Positions 48,698-58,803 of a DNA stretch of 64,000 nt are shown piece after piece (within the stretch, counting starts at the first letter, position 1; each line of letters begins with the position of its first letter). Position numbers and translations under genes: made by a program. Under the pieces are notes generated by a model. It was not told the origin of the DNA, did no database searches, and saw only the letters and a list, made by a program, of their open reading frames with translations. Origin of the DNA: Kappaphycus alvarezii (Eukaryota; Rhodophyta; Florideophyceae; Gigartinales; Solieriaceae); contig NADL03000642.1 in the NCBI GenBank assembly GCA_002205965.3, positions 62,001 to 126,000 of the forward strand. Direction: 5' to 3'.

Positions 48698-49716
48698 CTA
48701 TATATCCTCTTTCAGCCGGAGTTCATCGATTTCTAACTTTCTCAACTCCATTTTTAAACGCTGTCTTTCCGCGCGCTCCAGTGCTATCACAAAAGCAGCC
48801 TCCTCGGGAATTTCAAAGTCTATTTTTTCCCTTTTGCGTTGTAGTTTTACATCATTGTCCTCAGCGGTATCAACAGAGCTTGCCTCGCCGGTACCCAGTC
48901 CGTTTGATTTTGAAGCTCTCTCTTCGGATGAATTCCTCTCTGTTGCAAGATTTCTGATCACCGCACCAAGCCTCGCTTTCTCTTTTTCCCTTTCAATCTC
49001 TCTCCCCCTCCTTGCTTTTCTCTCGTCAGCGATGTCGTCCCTGTCTTCCTTCATACTTGTAAGCAGTTCTTCCATTTCGCCGACCCCACCGCCAATGCCA
49101 CTCATCAGTTTCTCTGTGCCTTCGTGTTTGTCAAACCTGCGCTGCAGTCGCAAAATCTGTCCTGTATAGAATTCCATGTTACTGTTTTCTGTAGCTTTTT
49201 AGTGGCATTGGCTTTAGAAGCCGCTATTTCAAATCGTTCCCTTGTTGTACCATTTGGAGCAATATGTGCCTTACTGGCAGCCACCTCCCTTACGATGACC
49301 AAGTTATCCTGGTATTCAAACTTAGATCTCCTACCATGCCTTTGAAATGTATCGAAAGCACTTGTTTTTAGTTCTGCATTGTCGGCCGATACCTCCTCCA
49401 TTGAGTTCGCGTTATGTCCGTGTTGTATGGCATGGGAAATTGCTTTGTCTGTTTGAGATGTGTTCTGAGGGGGCTGTGAAGCTGCGTCTTGCGATGGAGA
49501 TGTGTTTGCGGGGTTTGAAGGTGGCGGACGTGTGGCATACATCAGAGTATTGCATAACCCCTGGTCGTTTTGGAGCAGTTTGGTTGGTGCGTGCTGGTCA
49601 GTTGTGTCAGTTTTGGTACTGGTGTCTGTGGGAGGATCGGGGACATGGAGCGGTGGTGTATGGGACGGCTTTGCATGTTGGGAGCTGAGAGGTGCGTTTT
49701 GAGGTTTTTGCATCAT
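48698..49716 (-). pseudogene. Harbinger-associated Myb-like DNA-binding protein with coiled coil
   Basis: The N-terminal frame (49716-49105) has a Pro/Thr/Gln-rich start, then the trihelix/Myb-like region KFEYQDNLVIVREVAASKAH, then RERFEIAASKAN and VTWNSIQDRF. The second frame (49177-48698) continues with LRLQRRFDKHEGTEKLMSGI, GGVGEMEELLTSMKEDRDDI and a long Glu/Lys/Arg-rich coiled coil to the end. The two overlap and one frame change around 49140-49150 separates them. Such proteins help Harbinger transposases reach the nucleus and bind element ends. A further open minus frame (49607-50125) overlaps the start and might be its true N-terminus. Confidence 0.75.
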
Positions 49717-50028
49717 GGCCTGCGGCGGGGGGGAGGTTGTTCTGGATCTGTTGAAAGTAGGTTGCCGTTTGAAGCAGTTTGGGTTTCGGTACGTTGGCTA
49801 GATCAGATCCTAGCTCTAAATGCAGTTCTGGAGACTCGCGGGAAATCATTGCGCACGCCACTTCACTAAAACGTACCATTTCTGCAATTTCCGTCATTCC
49901 CAATGATTCCGCTTCTGCAATTCGTTTGCTAGGTGTACACGTATTGCAGAAATTCTGCAATTTAAAAACGGAATTCTGTATCCGTAAATTCCTTATTGTA
50001 GAACATAGACAAATGATTAATTGGTCGT

Positions 50029-50060
50029 GTTGGTGTAGTGGTACACTTGATCGATTCCGG
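50029..50060 (+). other. tRNA-like fragment with A-box and B-box
   Basis: TGGTGTAGTGG (50031-50041) fits the pol III A-box and GATCGATTCC (50049-50058) fits the B-box, but only 7 bases separate them, so the anticodon arm is missing. It is not a functional tRNA; it may be a tRNA-derived scrap. Confidence 0.4.
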
Positions 50061-50129
50061 GTGCCCACAAGATGAGGCCTCATCCAGCAGAGCTTGCAAA
50101 GAAGCTTCATGATGAATCTTGCCATTTGC

Positions 50130-50579
50130 TAGATCGAAGCATTGTGAGTAGAGTTATAAAACAAAAAGGTTAATTTCGATAATTTCGATAAGGGTGATCG
50201 CAAGTGTCTCCGTTGTGTCCCTTTAAGGTTTCTCCTCGTAGAAGAGGCGTTATGAGAGTTGATACGAAATTGGGCTATCCTCTCATATTTCCGAAACAGA
50301 TCAGACGACTACGAGCTTATCAAAACAACGCATGAACTGACAAAACATGGAGGAAACAACGAATATTATGTAAATTTTATCGCTGGCTTGGACTTATTTA
50401 AGGGAAGAAAGACATAGGTCTGGTCGTTTAAGAAAGGATTTTAATTCGGGCGGAGAAGAGGTGAAACGATAGCCCCGATGCGCATGGACGACGGGGTACA
50501 TCCGGTTAGGTCTTAGCTGTAAAGTTAAGACATGGGCAGTCCCAAGTAGATAATGAACGCATTACACTTATTCTACTTT
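50130..50579. other. No supported gene
   Basis: Mixed composition with no domain recognised. It probably contains upstream, frame-broken parts of the retroelement that becomes readable from 50580. Confidence 0.3.
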
Positions 50580-50948
50580 GATATGCAGCGAAAGGACCGA
50601 CTTTTTTTGATGTTACCTTCGTGAATCCCCTTGATCCATCCAACAAGAGAGTGATGGCCTTAAACCCGATGTCCTCTCTGAATGCGGCGCGAAATGCAGA
50701 GCAAAAAGATACCAAGCTTTATCGTGATCTCTACCAGAGGTAGGCTCGTGCCTGTGCCAATTTCGACTCTAGGAGGGTGGCACCTGGATACATGTGCAGT
50801 GCTAAATGTCGTGGCAAGAAACGTGACCGTGAGAGCATTGGAGATGTACGGAAAGGTTCACGGGGTTTTGATTCAAAGGAACGCCGCAGCAGCCGTCATG
50901 TCCAATTCGGCCTACTTGATGGCTGGCCTGAAGGTAGGTTTTTAGGGA
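50580..50948 (+). pseudogene. Retroelement pol C-terminal domain (non-LTR type candidate)
   Basis: One frame reads FFDVTFVNPLDPSNKR and AARNAEQKDTKLYRDLYQ. After a frame change near 50740 it continues in the 87-residue frame as LVPVPISTLGGWHLDT and ends AVMSNSAYLMAGLKVGF. The pattern D-V-T-V..PL, K..Y, then F-P..ET/STLGGW is the C-terminal block found downstream of reverse transcriptase in several non-LTR-type retroelements. The RT domain itself is not visible. A 3' tail shared with other copies follows. Confidence 0.5.
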
Positions 50949-51075
50949 GCGTAGTTCCTTCCCCATCACTGCGTCGGTATACCCTTTTTGAGTCAATTGT
51001 GGTTGTCTGGAAAACCATGGGATGGATCGGATGTATCTTCCAAGAGTAAAACACCCAAACCTTTCCCCTATTTAG
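50860..51075 (+). repeat. Conserved 3' end of the retroelement family
   Basis: It matches the reverse complement of 26960-27200 across the coding end and the untranslated tail, and partly 37700-37800 and 52213-52268. Confidence 0.7.
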
Positions 51076-52212
51076 AATACCATGAGGGGTTCACCTCTTG
51101 TAACAGGTAAGCTTAGTGATACTGAGGCCCATCATTTTACTGGCAGATACCCATTTAACTTGTATCCAAGAGCAAAAAAATTTCGTTTTTTCTTGGTAAC
51201 AAACGGCGGTGGAAAAGTTCACATTTCATGCAGGCCCGCGTTGCAAAGTCGTGCGGAATGTCTTCTTCCTCCACACCCAACTCCCAAAAATGTCCACGCA
51301 AAACACCATTCTCTCTCATTACAAATACGGTTGGTGCACTCGAAAATGAAACCATTCTTACAGACCTCATCGCTTTTGCCCCTCTACCCCACTTATTCCC
51401 CTCTCCTGAAAGTGAGGCACACAGAATTTCAGCAACAAGACATAAAACAGGACGACACCCCAAAAAACCAATTTCACTACAGCCAGCCAGATCAACCATA
51501 CGCGCCTCTCCTTCCTCTAGGTCGCGTTCTACCTGTCTGACCAACACCGTCAACCTATTAGCCGCAAACCCAACGGGAGTTCTAGTCCTAACCACCACAT
51601 TTACAGCCTCTGTGTTGTTCCAAATCTCAGCCTCCCTCTAGCTTCGGCAGTTCCTGAGTTAGGTTACGTGGCTTTGTCGGTTGATGTTTTCCCCCTCTTT
51701 TTTGATCTAGTTTCCCTTTCGAGTGACCTGCACCTGGAGGAAGTGCACGGGCTGCAATCTCCTTATTATCTACAAGTTATCACGATCTTTCGGATTTACT
51801 TACGTCCGCTTCTCTGTTTTTGCGATTTCGAACGCCGGTTCCTGGTGAACGCCTCAAGCCTTCTATCGCGTCTGAGCATCACATTTTAAACTTTGATCGC
51901 TTCTTCCGTTCATCCTCAGACCACGACAGAGCTCACCTTCTTCCCGTTCGTGAGTCGTCCTCCTACCTCGCTTTCTCTACTTTACTTCACCCTCACCGCG
52001 GTATCTATCTGTCCTTGCAAGCCTGATTAGTAGCTATGTGTCTACAAGTAGGCCGGCTGCCTCTCTCTGGTCATGAGAAATATCATGTCTCTGCTCGCCG
52101 CTCCAACTATATCGCCCGCTCGCTCGATCGCCTGGACATATTTGCCCTCACATGTACGCACGAAGATGGGCATATTTGTCGCCCTAATATATTGGGTAAA
52201 GCACTGCAACGC
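51076..52212. other. GC-balanced stretch with overlapping open frames, no gene accepted
   Basis: From 51082 to 51641 frames are open on both strands at once, the longest being 152 residues on plus and 147 on minus. The plus frame 51228-51641 (137 residues) ends with a hydrophobic segment, but nothing marks it as real. 51668-52212 has short frames only. Composition differs from the AT-rich flanks, so a host exon is possible. Confidence 0.3.
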
Positions 52213-52268
52213 TACCTATAAAACTATGGGATAGATCGGATATGTCTTCTAGGAGTAAAACACCCAAA
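52213..52268 (+). repeat. Short copy of the retroelement 3' tail
   Basis: AACTATGGGATAGATCGGAT and GAGTAAAACACCCAAA match the tail at 51017-51060 in the same orientation. It is followed directly by pol-type coding sequence. Confidence 0.6.
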
Positions 52269-52284
52269 AAATTCCGCTCCAACG

Positions 52285-52615
52285 CTACTGCAAGAACGAA
52301 TTTCTGCCCTGCTTGAACATCCGCTCCCCTATACTCCGCCTTGTTTCTCTCCCTTGTCCGGTCTCCGAATAGATCTTTATGTCCCGGGCGCATACGGCCT
52401 AGAATCGAAGGGTATGGCTTTGGATGTAACCGTCGCCCACCCACAGGTCAGCTCTCGCGTTTCCCAGTGAGCTCTATCCGGAAAGGCATCTGCCTCGTTT
52501 TTTGAAGCTGTAAACCACACCCATTATGGTCCATTCTGCCGGACAAATGGTATTCAGCTTCTTCCTATTGGTATTTTCGTGTTCGGTGTTGTAATTTTTA
52601 TCACAGTCCTTTGCT
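52285..52615 (+). pseudogene. Second retroelement pol C-terminal fragment
   Basis: The plus strand reads LLQERISALLEHPLPYTPPC, GLRIDLYVPGAYGLESKGMA, LDVTVAHPQVSS, a stop, then EAVNHTHYGPFCRTNGIQLL and PIGIFVFG. Order and wording (R-x-DL, ALDVTV..P, HYGPFC..GI..LPI) match the C-terminal block at 50580-50948 but with distinct sequence, so this is a second family member. The in-frame stop near 52470 shows decay. Confidence 0.5.
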
Positions 52616-53077
52616 AATCAGGAGTCTCGTCTTTTATGAATTATTGTCATTAAAGTAACACTACAGTAAACTACACTGTAATTGCTAGCCAAACCGTTGC
52701 TGCTTGTGGGCAGCGCCGGTCCCGTTGGCGCGGATATTTAACTAGCTTTTTCGCTGTATTCATCTGGCTTCCTTCCTGTGCAAGAGAGGGTCTAGTTTGA
52801 CTTTAGCATAGTAAAGTTGGGCTACCGCCATTCGTTCAGCTCGGTTCTTTTTCTTATCGACTACGCATTCTCCCGTTCCCCAGTCACGCGCATCTTCTAC
52901 AACTACCGCTCACCACCCTCTACTGTGCAGCAAAATACATAGCGACTTAACGACGTGTTGATTGTACAGCGAATGTCGAGATGGTGCGAAAGGGTAGGTA
53001 ACACGACTTTTATGACAAATAATTTCTCTCGATACTGGTTTTATCTCGTGACGTCATATCACTACTGATCGATTGTG
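52616..53077. other. No supported gene
   Basis: A GC-richer patch at 52690-52930 changes to AT-rich near 53000. No frame or repeat could be assigned. Confidence 0.35.
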
Positions 53078-53652
53078 TGTGGAAATTGAAAGAAATTTTA
53101 GAAGTATTGGAAAACTACTAAATTTGCTTTCCGCAACGAATGCAATGATGAAAAAAATGTGGAACAATATATTATCAGAGGTCCACAGTTTTTATTTATT
53201 GTGAATCATCGAAAAAGAATTTCTATTTTTCACTGCCCCATGTCATATAGTGTATCACACGTGAAGCAATTGTTATGACTGTCAGTTTGGTTTTAAATAG
53301 TAAAGTTATAAGTAATAGAGCTATACTGATAGAAAATTATTATTTGGATTAATACACATCTGGAGGATTATTTTATAATTATTACTGAGCATGGATTTGG
53401 TCTACAAAGATTATTGTAGTGCTGGAATCATATTTGCACATTTTCTACTTTGATCTACAGAATCAATAGTCTTAAGCTATTAAAAAAAATTTTCGCAAGC
53501 CTCGGACCATCGAGCTATTCCCTACGATCGGCTACCAATAAATATTGATTTTATTTTTATAATTGATCTCCGTCCTACTCAGTCAATTTTATTATTCATT
53601 TATTTGAAATTAACTATTTTTTTTGGATATACGCATTTCACTTATTTTTTCA
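53078..53652 (+). repeat. Solo LTR of the A/B/C copia family, opposite orientation
   Basis: It aligns with the minus-strand form of element B's LTRs from TGTGGAAATTGAAAG to TTATTTTTTCA, with shared blocks such as GGTCCACAGTTTTTATTTATT against GGCCCACAATTTATATTTATT, and GATTATTGTAGTGCTGGAATC at the position of B's ATAATTTTGTAG-type block. Diverged, with no coding neighbour and no matching target duplication. Confidence 0.75.
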
Positions 53653-53706
53653 ATTTAGCTTAATCATGCCTAATCCTTACGGGACAAGGTCTATCCTCGA
53701 ATTATG

Positions 53707-54224
53707 TGTCGAATGAAGCAATTAAATGTCTCGTGAAACTTAATCAATTTCCTTTCAGTACAACAATATCAGTTTTACCGACATCTCTTTTACATGCTCA
53801 AGTCAAGCCGTGGATTGCGCTACCCACGATTCTGTGTTCATCGCTTGTGCTTGGAGAGTTACCCACGATTCTGTGGTCATCGCTTGTGCTCGGACAGTCT
53901 CACTTGGACTTTGATGTACCACACGCTGTATCGCATTTCATAGCCATCGGTTCCCGGATTGCCCTCTCTTGGGTCGCTGTTTCCCTGGTTTTTAGAGTCC
54001 TTGAGTAATGTGTAATGTTTTTCTATAGTTGGCGTTTGTTTTTCACTTAGTTTGGGAAGAGCTTGTAGATCGATGAGGGGCTATAAGTACCCTGCAGAGA
54101 AAGGTGGGGATGGAAAAAGGGCAAGACAAGTAAAACAAAAACCATCAACAACAACCCCGGACATCCCTCGACTCGTGGATCCACAATTCGGCCACTTCCA
54201 ACTGGAGCGCCGAATAGCGCGACA
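53707..54224 (+). repeat. 5' LTR of the 53.7-kb copia
   Basis: 518 bp, TG...CA. It contains a 39-bp tandem duplication (53822-53860 and 53861-53899, beginning ACCCACGATTCTGTG) and a TATA box. Confidence 0.95.
54081..54087 (+). promoter_or_regulatory. TATA box in the 5' LTR
   Basis: CTATAAG in the 5' LTR. At the same place the 3' LTR reads CTTTAAG, one of only three differences between the LTRs. Confidence 0.5.
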
Positions 54225-54271
54225 CTGATCAGTGGCCTCCGTTTTGGCGCTGCAGATCAGCAAACGCTACC

Positions 54272-55760
54272 ATGAGCGGCCTGGAACACGTTCCCGCTGG
54301 CTCTGTTATCGATTTAAGCCAAGGTCTTCCAAGTAACGCAACTGAAGATGTCAAGAGGTTTTTGCCGAACACTGCCTCCAGGTTTACTCCGCAAAGGGAT
54401 GGAGTGGTTCTTCGCTCTCGGAATTTTTCGCCATCGATTTCAAGTAATTCTCCATCGCCGACTTTCGTTCTGTCAGCTTAGGCACTCGCCGTGAACTTCG
54501 CGACCTCCTCCGCTCCCGTGGCGTTTATATACCGAAAGGAAGGAGTACCTCTATCGCCGAAGCTCTGCACCGCGTTGTCCAGGAAGAACTCGACTGGCCC
54601 GCCGATGATCCCGATCGTCCTTTGGGAACCAACACGCGCCCGCTCTCCTCAGCAGGCAACAGGCAGAACACTCCATCTGGCACTGGAGATGGCCAAAACG
54701 CATCCGGAACGCCTGACTATAACGATGCTATCGGCTGTAGGGACTCGAGAATCCCTGATGACACTCCGGGTACTGACAATACCGCCGTATCTCATATCCG
54801 ATCGAACATGGCCAACCTCTTCAAGTCCTTGGCAGTAATCCAGATCGCTACAGTGGGTCAACCATCGACAATTCTGACCGTAAGTTCGCAGTTTTTGTTG
54901 AGCGATGTGAGCAGTCGGGTATCTTCGGGGAGGAACGTCGAAAGGCTTTCTCTATTATGCTCTGTGACAGCGCTAGTCAATTTTATTTGACAAATGTAAG
55001 GGAAAGGGAATGAACCTCGACGAACTTGCATCCGCCGTTCGAAATCGCTTTCAAACCGCAGAGAGGACTAGGGCGCTGCTTCGAGAATGGGTGAGTCTCT
55101 CCCTTCCGTCCGTCATGGGCCGCAATTACACAAAATCAGCATCGGAGTGTCTCGAGGTCCTCATCTCCCGGCTCTCTGACATCCACTTGTCCCTTCCCAT
55201 GGAGTATAGAAACGATAATATCCTGAAGGATAGGATACTTAACTGTGTTAAGGACGTTTCTTCTTGTTGTTTGGCATACCACAAGCCGGCAGACACTTTA
55301 CAGGGCATCATATCCGACCTCCACGCATCTGTTGCCACGGAACCTGGGCGGAACCCAGATGAAATCTCCGTCCATATGACTGACCGCAGCTATCACAGCC
55401 GCTTCCAGAGGAACACTCACCAAAAGGGGAAGATCTGCTTGGTATGCAAGAAACCGGGCTGTTGGTCAACCAATCACAGTACTAAGGAACGTATGGAAGC
55501 CCTCCGCGGAAACAAGACTATCAGACAGTTTATGACGGCTGTCAGTAGTGATGAAGAGGAGACAGACGACGACGCAGATTTGGCTGACGAGCTTGAGGAC
55601 ATCGCTTCACACATGATCAATGTTGACAATCCCAACCTCGAGGAGGAAGGCGGTCCCTCCGTCCACATGAAAATTACCAAAGAGAATGATACACTCTCAT
55701 CATTCGCTGCCCAGCTTTGTGAATCCGCCACAACCCATGCCTTCACCGGTCAAGTATACC
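54272..55760 (+). pseudogene. Gag of the 53.7-kb copia, frame-broken
   Basis: It starts at ATG 54272 (MSGLEHVPAGSVIDLSQGLP), changes frame near 54480 (LRDLLRSRGVYIP), again near 54850 (KFAVFVERCEQSGIF, KAFSIMLCDSASQFY) and again near 55005. The last frame, 55010-55984, carries RNRFQTAERTRALLREWVSL and the zinc knuckle CLVCKKPGCWSTNH (spacing C-2-C-4-C-4-H), then an acidic DEEETDDDADLADELED stretch. Gag would package element RNA. The W-containing CCCH knuckle replaces the usual CCHC. Confidence 0.82.
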
Positions 55761-57140
55761 AGCCCTCTCGCTACCGCCGAGAAATTTTCTACGGTGTTAT
55801 GGTCTATACCGGGGCTGCAAGGGGAGTACATCCATTGATGAGCAGTACCTTGCATATTGCCGACATGTTGGCAGGGTTCCAAAAATTGATAACAAAAGTT
55901 CAGCTACCTGTTCATTCGGGATTGGGTCTGCAAAGTCCAAAGGAGTTACACGAGTTGATTTTCCTGTTGGCAATATCGTGCTGACATTCTACATTTACAT
56001 TGTAACCGCAGACATCCCTCTGCTACTTTGCCTCTCCGACATGGACCGCATGGATGTACACTATAACAATCTAACGGACCAATTGGAACATCCCGCTTCA
56101 TGCCAACATGCACCAGTTACGCGCAAGTTCGGTCACCCATTTGTCACCTGGAATGCCGTGTTGCAATGTTTCTTTACCGAGAGTGAACTAAAGCGACTTC
56201 ATCGCCGCTTTAGTCACCCGAGTACGGACAAACTGTACAACCTACTCTCCAAATCAGATTTGCGACACGTTAACTACAAGACCCGCGGCATTTTGCAGAA
56301 GATTGCCCGTACTTTTGGACCATGCCAAAGATATTCACAGAAGCCCCGCCGCTTCAAGTTCACCCTTCGAGCTGACAAGCACTTCAACCACACTATCTAT
56401 GTAGATATTTTCTATACAAACGGCCAACCCGTATTTTATGTCGCTGACGAGTCCACCAACTATCAGGCGGGAAGTTGGTTGAAACGGGTAACAGCTGACA
56501 ATCTCTGGCGCGTGCTACGAATCTGCTGGATTGAAGTGTACCTAGGTCCCCCGGATGTCATCGCCCACGACGCAGGCAAGAACTTCATGGCTAAGTCATT
56601 TCAAGCTAACGCAGATCTTATCCATGTTGAGACAAAACCAATCTCGGTTGAATCGCCGAACTCGATGACTGTGGTTGAAAGGTACCATGAGCCAGTGCGC
56701 AGAGCCCAAGATAATCAGGGAAGAAGCCCCCACTATGGACAAAGGAAACAGCCTTACAGTCGGCCTTCAAGTCAATCAATGACTCTGCTGGGCTCAACGG
56801 GCTAGTTCCTACCCTCCTCATATATGGTGCCTTGCCCCGCCTCGGTCTTCCGACTGACCCGCCGACGCCATCCATGTACCAAAGAGCAACGACCGTTCGA
56901 AAAGCTACTGAAAAAATGTCTCGGTACTTTGCCAAGCTTCAAGTATCATCCGCACTTCGCACACGTAATGGCCCAGACACCTCTGAGACACGCGAAGCTC
57001 CGATTGGTTCCTCGGTTCTGGTCCACCGGACAAAATCAGACACCTGGGATGGTCCATTTAAGCTTTTGGGAACCGAAGGGGAAACGTGCACGGTACTTCT
57101 ACCCCACGGACCAACTAAGTTCCGCTCTACAGTTGTCAAA
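55761..57140 (+). pseudogene. Protease and integrase of the 53.7-kb copia
   Basis: The protease site reads VYTGAA: the catalytic Asp of DTG is Tyr. The frame changes within the protease near 55810, continuing FGIGSAKSKGVTRVDFPVG and DIPLLLCLSDMDRM into the 275-residue frame 55978-56805. Integrase follows: LHRRFSHPSTDKLYNLL and FGPCQRYSQKPRRFKF (zinc region), then YVDIFYTNGQPVFYV, HDAGKNF and VVERYHEPVRRA. The last two catalytic residues are 35 apart, the classic D-35-E. After a frame change near 56700, the C-terminal part reads NDSAGLNGLVPTLLIYGALP and ends KFRSTVVKRFF. Confidence 0.85.
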
Positions 57141-57239
57141 CGATTCTTTACTGATAGCACGAAGAACTCTGACACACGCCGAAACTCTGCACCACCGCCC
57201 CCTGCCGTGCATGGTTCCATCATTTCCACATTTCTAGCA

Positions 57240-58792
57240 TCCGCGGTCACCAATGAGCGCTTTACGGAGTCAAGAAAGAAGGAAATAGACGGACTCATGT
57301 CCGAGATGTGTTCACCCCAGTTCCAAGGTCTCATGCTGATGTCATCGTGTGTACGGTTCTCATTTCGTTGACCTTATCAAGAATGAAGGGAAACCAGATG
57401 CTTTCGAAAATCACGCCTCGTGGTACAACCCTTCAAAGATAAGGGCCACGGACTCCTCACCCACGCACCGACTGTCCAGCGTGCGTCACTGCGACTCCTC
57501 CTCGCCTGCTGTGCTTCCGATTAGTCCCTACGCTTTTTCACTCGGGATGTATCTCAGGCCTATGTACAATCGGCTACCCCTGTGAATCGCCATATCTATG
57601 TCCGCCCACCGTCCTGCCTCAATTTCTCAAAGGACACTCTGCTTCGCATTAACCGACCGCTGTATGGACTGCCCGAGGCTGGAGTGCACTGGTTCCGAAC
57701 CTATCACAAACACATGAGGATCGCCTTCACATGAAAGCCGCCATCCACGACGTCTGCTTCCTCACGATCCCAGGCAGTTTGTCACTCAAGCCCGTGGAGA
57801 GAGATAGGGCGAGGGGTATGACGTGCTTACAGACCGATGTCACTGAAAATGCTGGCAATGGTGAGTTTATGAATCTCGAGGACACAGAATCTAAGCCATT
57901 TGATTGTAAGCCGAGGGAATGTGGTTGAGGGTGGTAAGGTTCGCTTCAATGGGGCTGAGATCTCATTACAGGATGGCGTGTACAGTATCACACAACCTGA
58001 CCATATCAAACGTCTGGCTGTTATCGACGAAAACTGTGTCAGTAAGGACGAGTACGTGGCCCAACGCGCAAGGGGTGCATATGTCGCTGCAGTCTGTCGC
58101 CCAGATGTCAGCTACGCATTTTCTTTTGCGTCTCAGTCTACAAAACCTGACAAAAAGGCGGCAAGATTTTTGAACCGCCACATCCGGCGCTGTCTTGAAG
58201 AGCCCTACCGCGGAGTTAATTTGGTCCCTCTAGACATTCAGACACTACGTGTTGCGGTGTTTGTCGATGCAGGGTTTGCAACTAATGTCGACTTCTCGTC
58301 GCAGCTCGGCTTTATCATGGTTCTCCTGGACGCCTCTGGTGCTGCAAATACCATTCACTACGAAAGCACCAAGGCAAGACGCGTGACCCGCAGTGTCCTA
58401 GCAGCAGAACTTCTCGCTATCGTGTACGGTTTTGACGTCTGTTCTACAATACGTTTCGCAATCCAGTCTCTCATGATCTCACACGTCCCCCTCGAGATCT
58501 ACACTGATAGCCGCAGCCTCTACGACTGTCTCGTCTCGATTACACCACCACTGAGAAGCGCCTCCTTATTGATCTCCGTGTGCTGCGCCAATTCTACGAG
58601 CGTCGTGACATAACAGAAGTTTCGTTGATTCCGACGGATCAGAACCCTGCCGATGGGTTTACAAAGAGCGTGCTGATTCTGCCCTGGATGCCTTGTTCCG
58701 CGACAAAAAATTGGTCCTCACCCCGAACGCTTGGATTGACCGCCCTCTTTCCACACCGGCTTGGGCGCAGAAGTAGTTTCACTCGACCATAA
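57240..58792 (+). pseudogene. Reverse transcriptase and RNase H of the 53.7-kb copia
   Basis: RT pieces in mixed frames include GSHFVDLIKNEGKPDAFE, LTHAPTVQRASLRLLLA, RDVSQAYVQSATPVNRHIYV and RPLYGLPEAGVHWFRTY. The catalytic QTDDT-type loop reads CLQTDVTENAGNGEF, so the second Asp is Val. RNase H is in the 237-residue frame 57900-58613: YVAQRARGAYVAAVCRPDVS, VFVDAGFATNVDFSSQLGF, RRVTRSVLAAELLAIVYGF and IYTDSRSLYDCL, with the acidic active-site residues kept. After a frame change near 58560 the tail ends FYERRDITEVSLIPTDQNPA. Dead polymerase. Confidence 0.85.
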
Positions 58793-58803
58793 AGTTGGCC
58801 GAG

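Larger units (their letters stand above)
47137..50003 (+). mobile_element. PIF/Harbinger DNA transposon, broken
   Basis: Two convergent genes typical of PIF/Harbinger lie together: a DDE transposase on plus (47303-48515) and a Myb-like DNA-binding protein with coiled coil on minus (48698-49716). Candidate imperfect terminal inverted repeats are AAGGAATTCAGC at the left near 47137 and its rough complement ending AAATTCCTT near 50003, with further partial matches inside (TTCTGTAATA against TATTGCAGAA). A clean 3-bp target duplication was not found, so the ends are provisional. Both genes carry frame changes. Confidence 0.7.

Noticed and set aside
48594..49169. 191-residue Ser-rich plus-strand frame
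   Set aside because: It is the reverse complement of the Glu/Lys/Arg coiled coil of the Harbinger Myb-like gene; Ser/Phe/Leu bias is the expected shadow.
49347..49869. Plus-strand frames of 66-113 residues
   Set aside because: They are antisense to the N-terminal part of the same Myb-like gene, rich in Gly, Val and Trp, without domains.
50029..50060. Functional tRNA gene
   Set aside because: A-box and B-box are too close for an anticodon arm and the T stem does not pair.
51155..51641. Overlapping frames of 137-152 residues on both strands
   Set aside because: All are open at once in GC-balanced DNA and none shows a domain; at most one could be real and nothing selects it.
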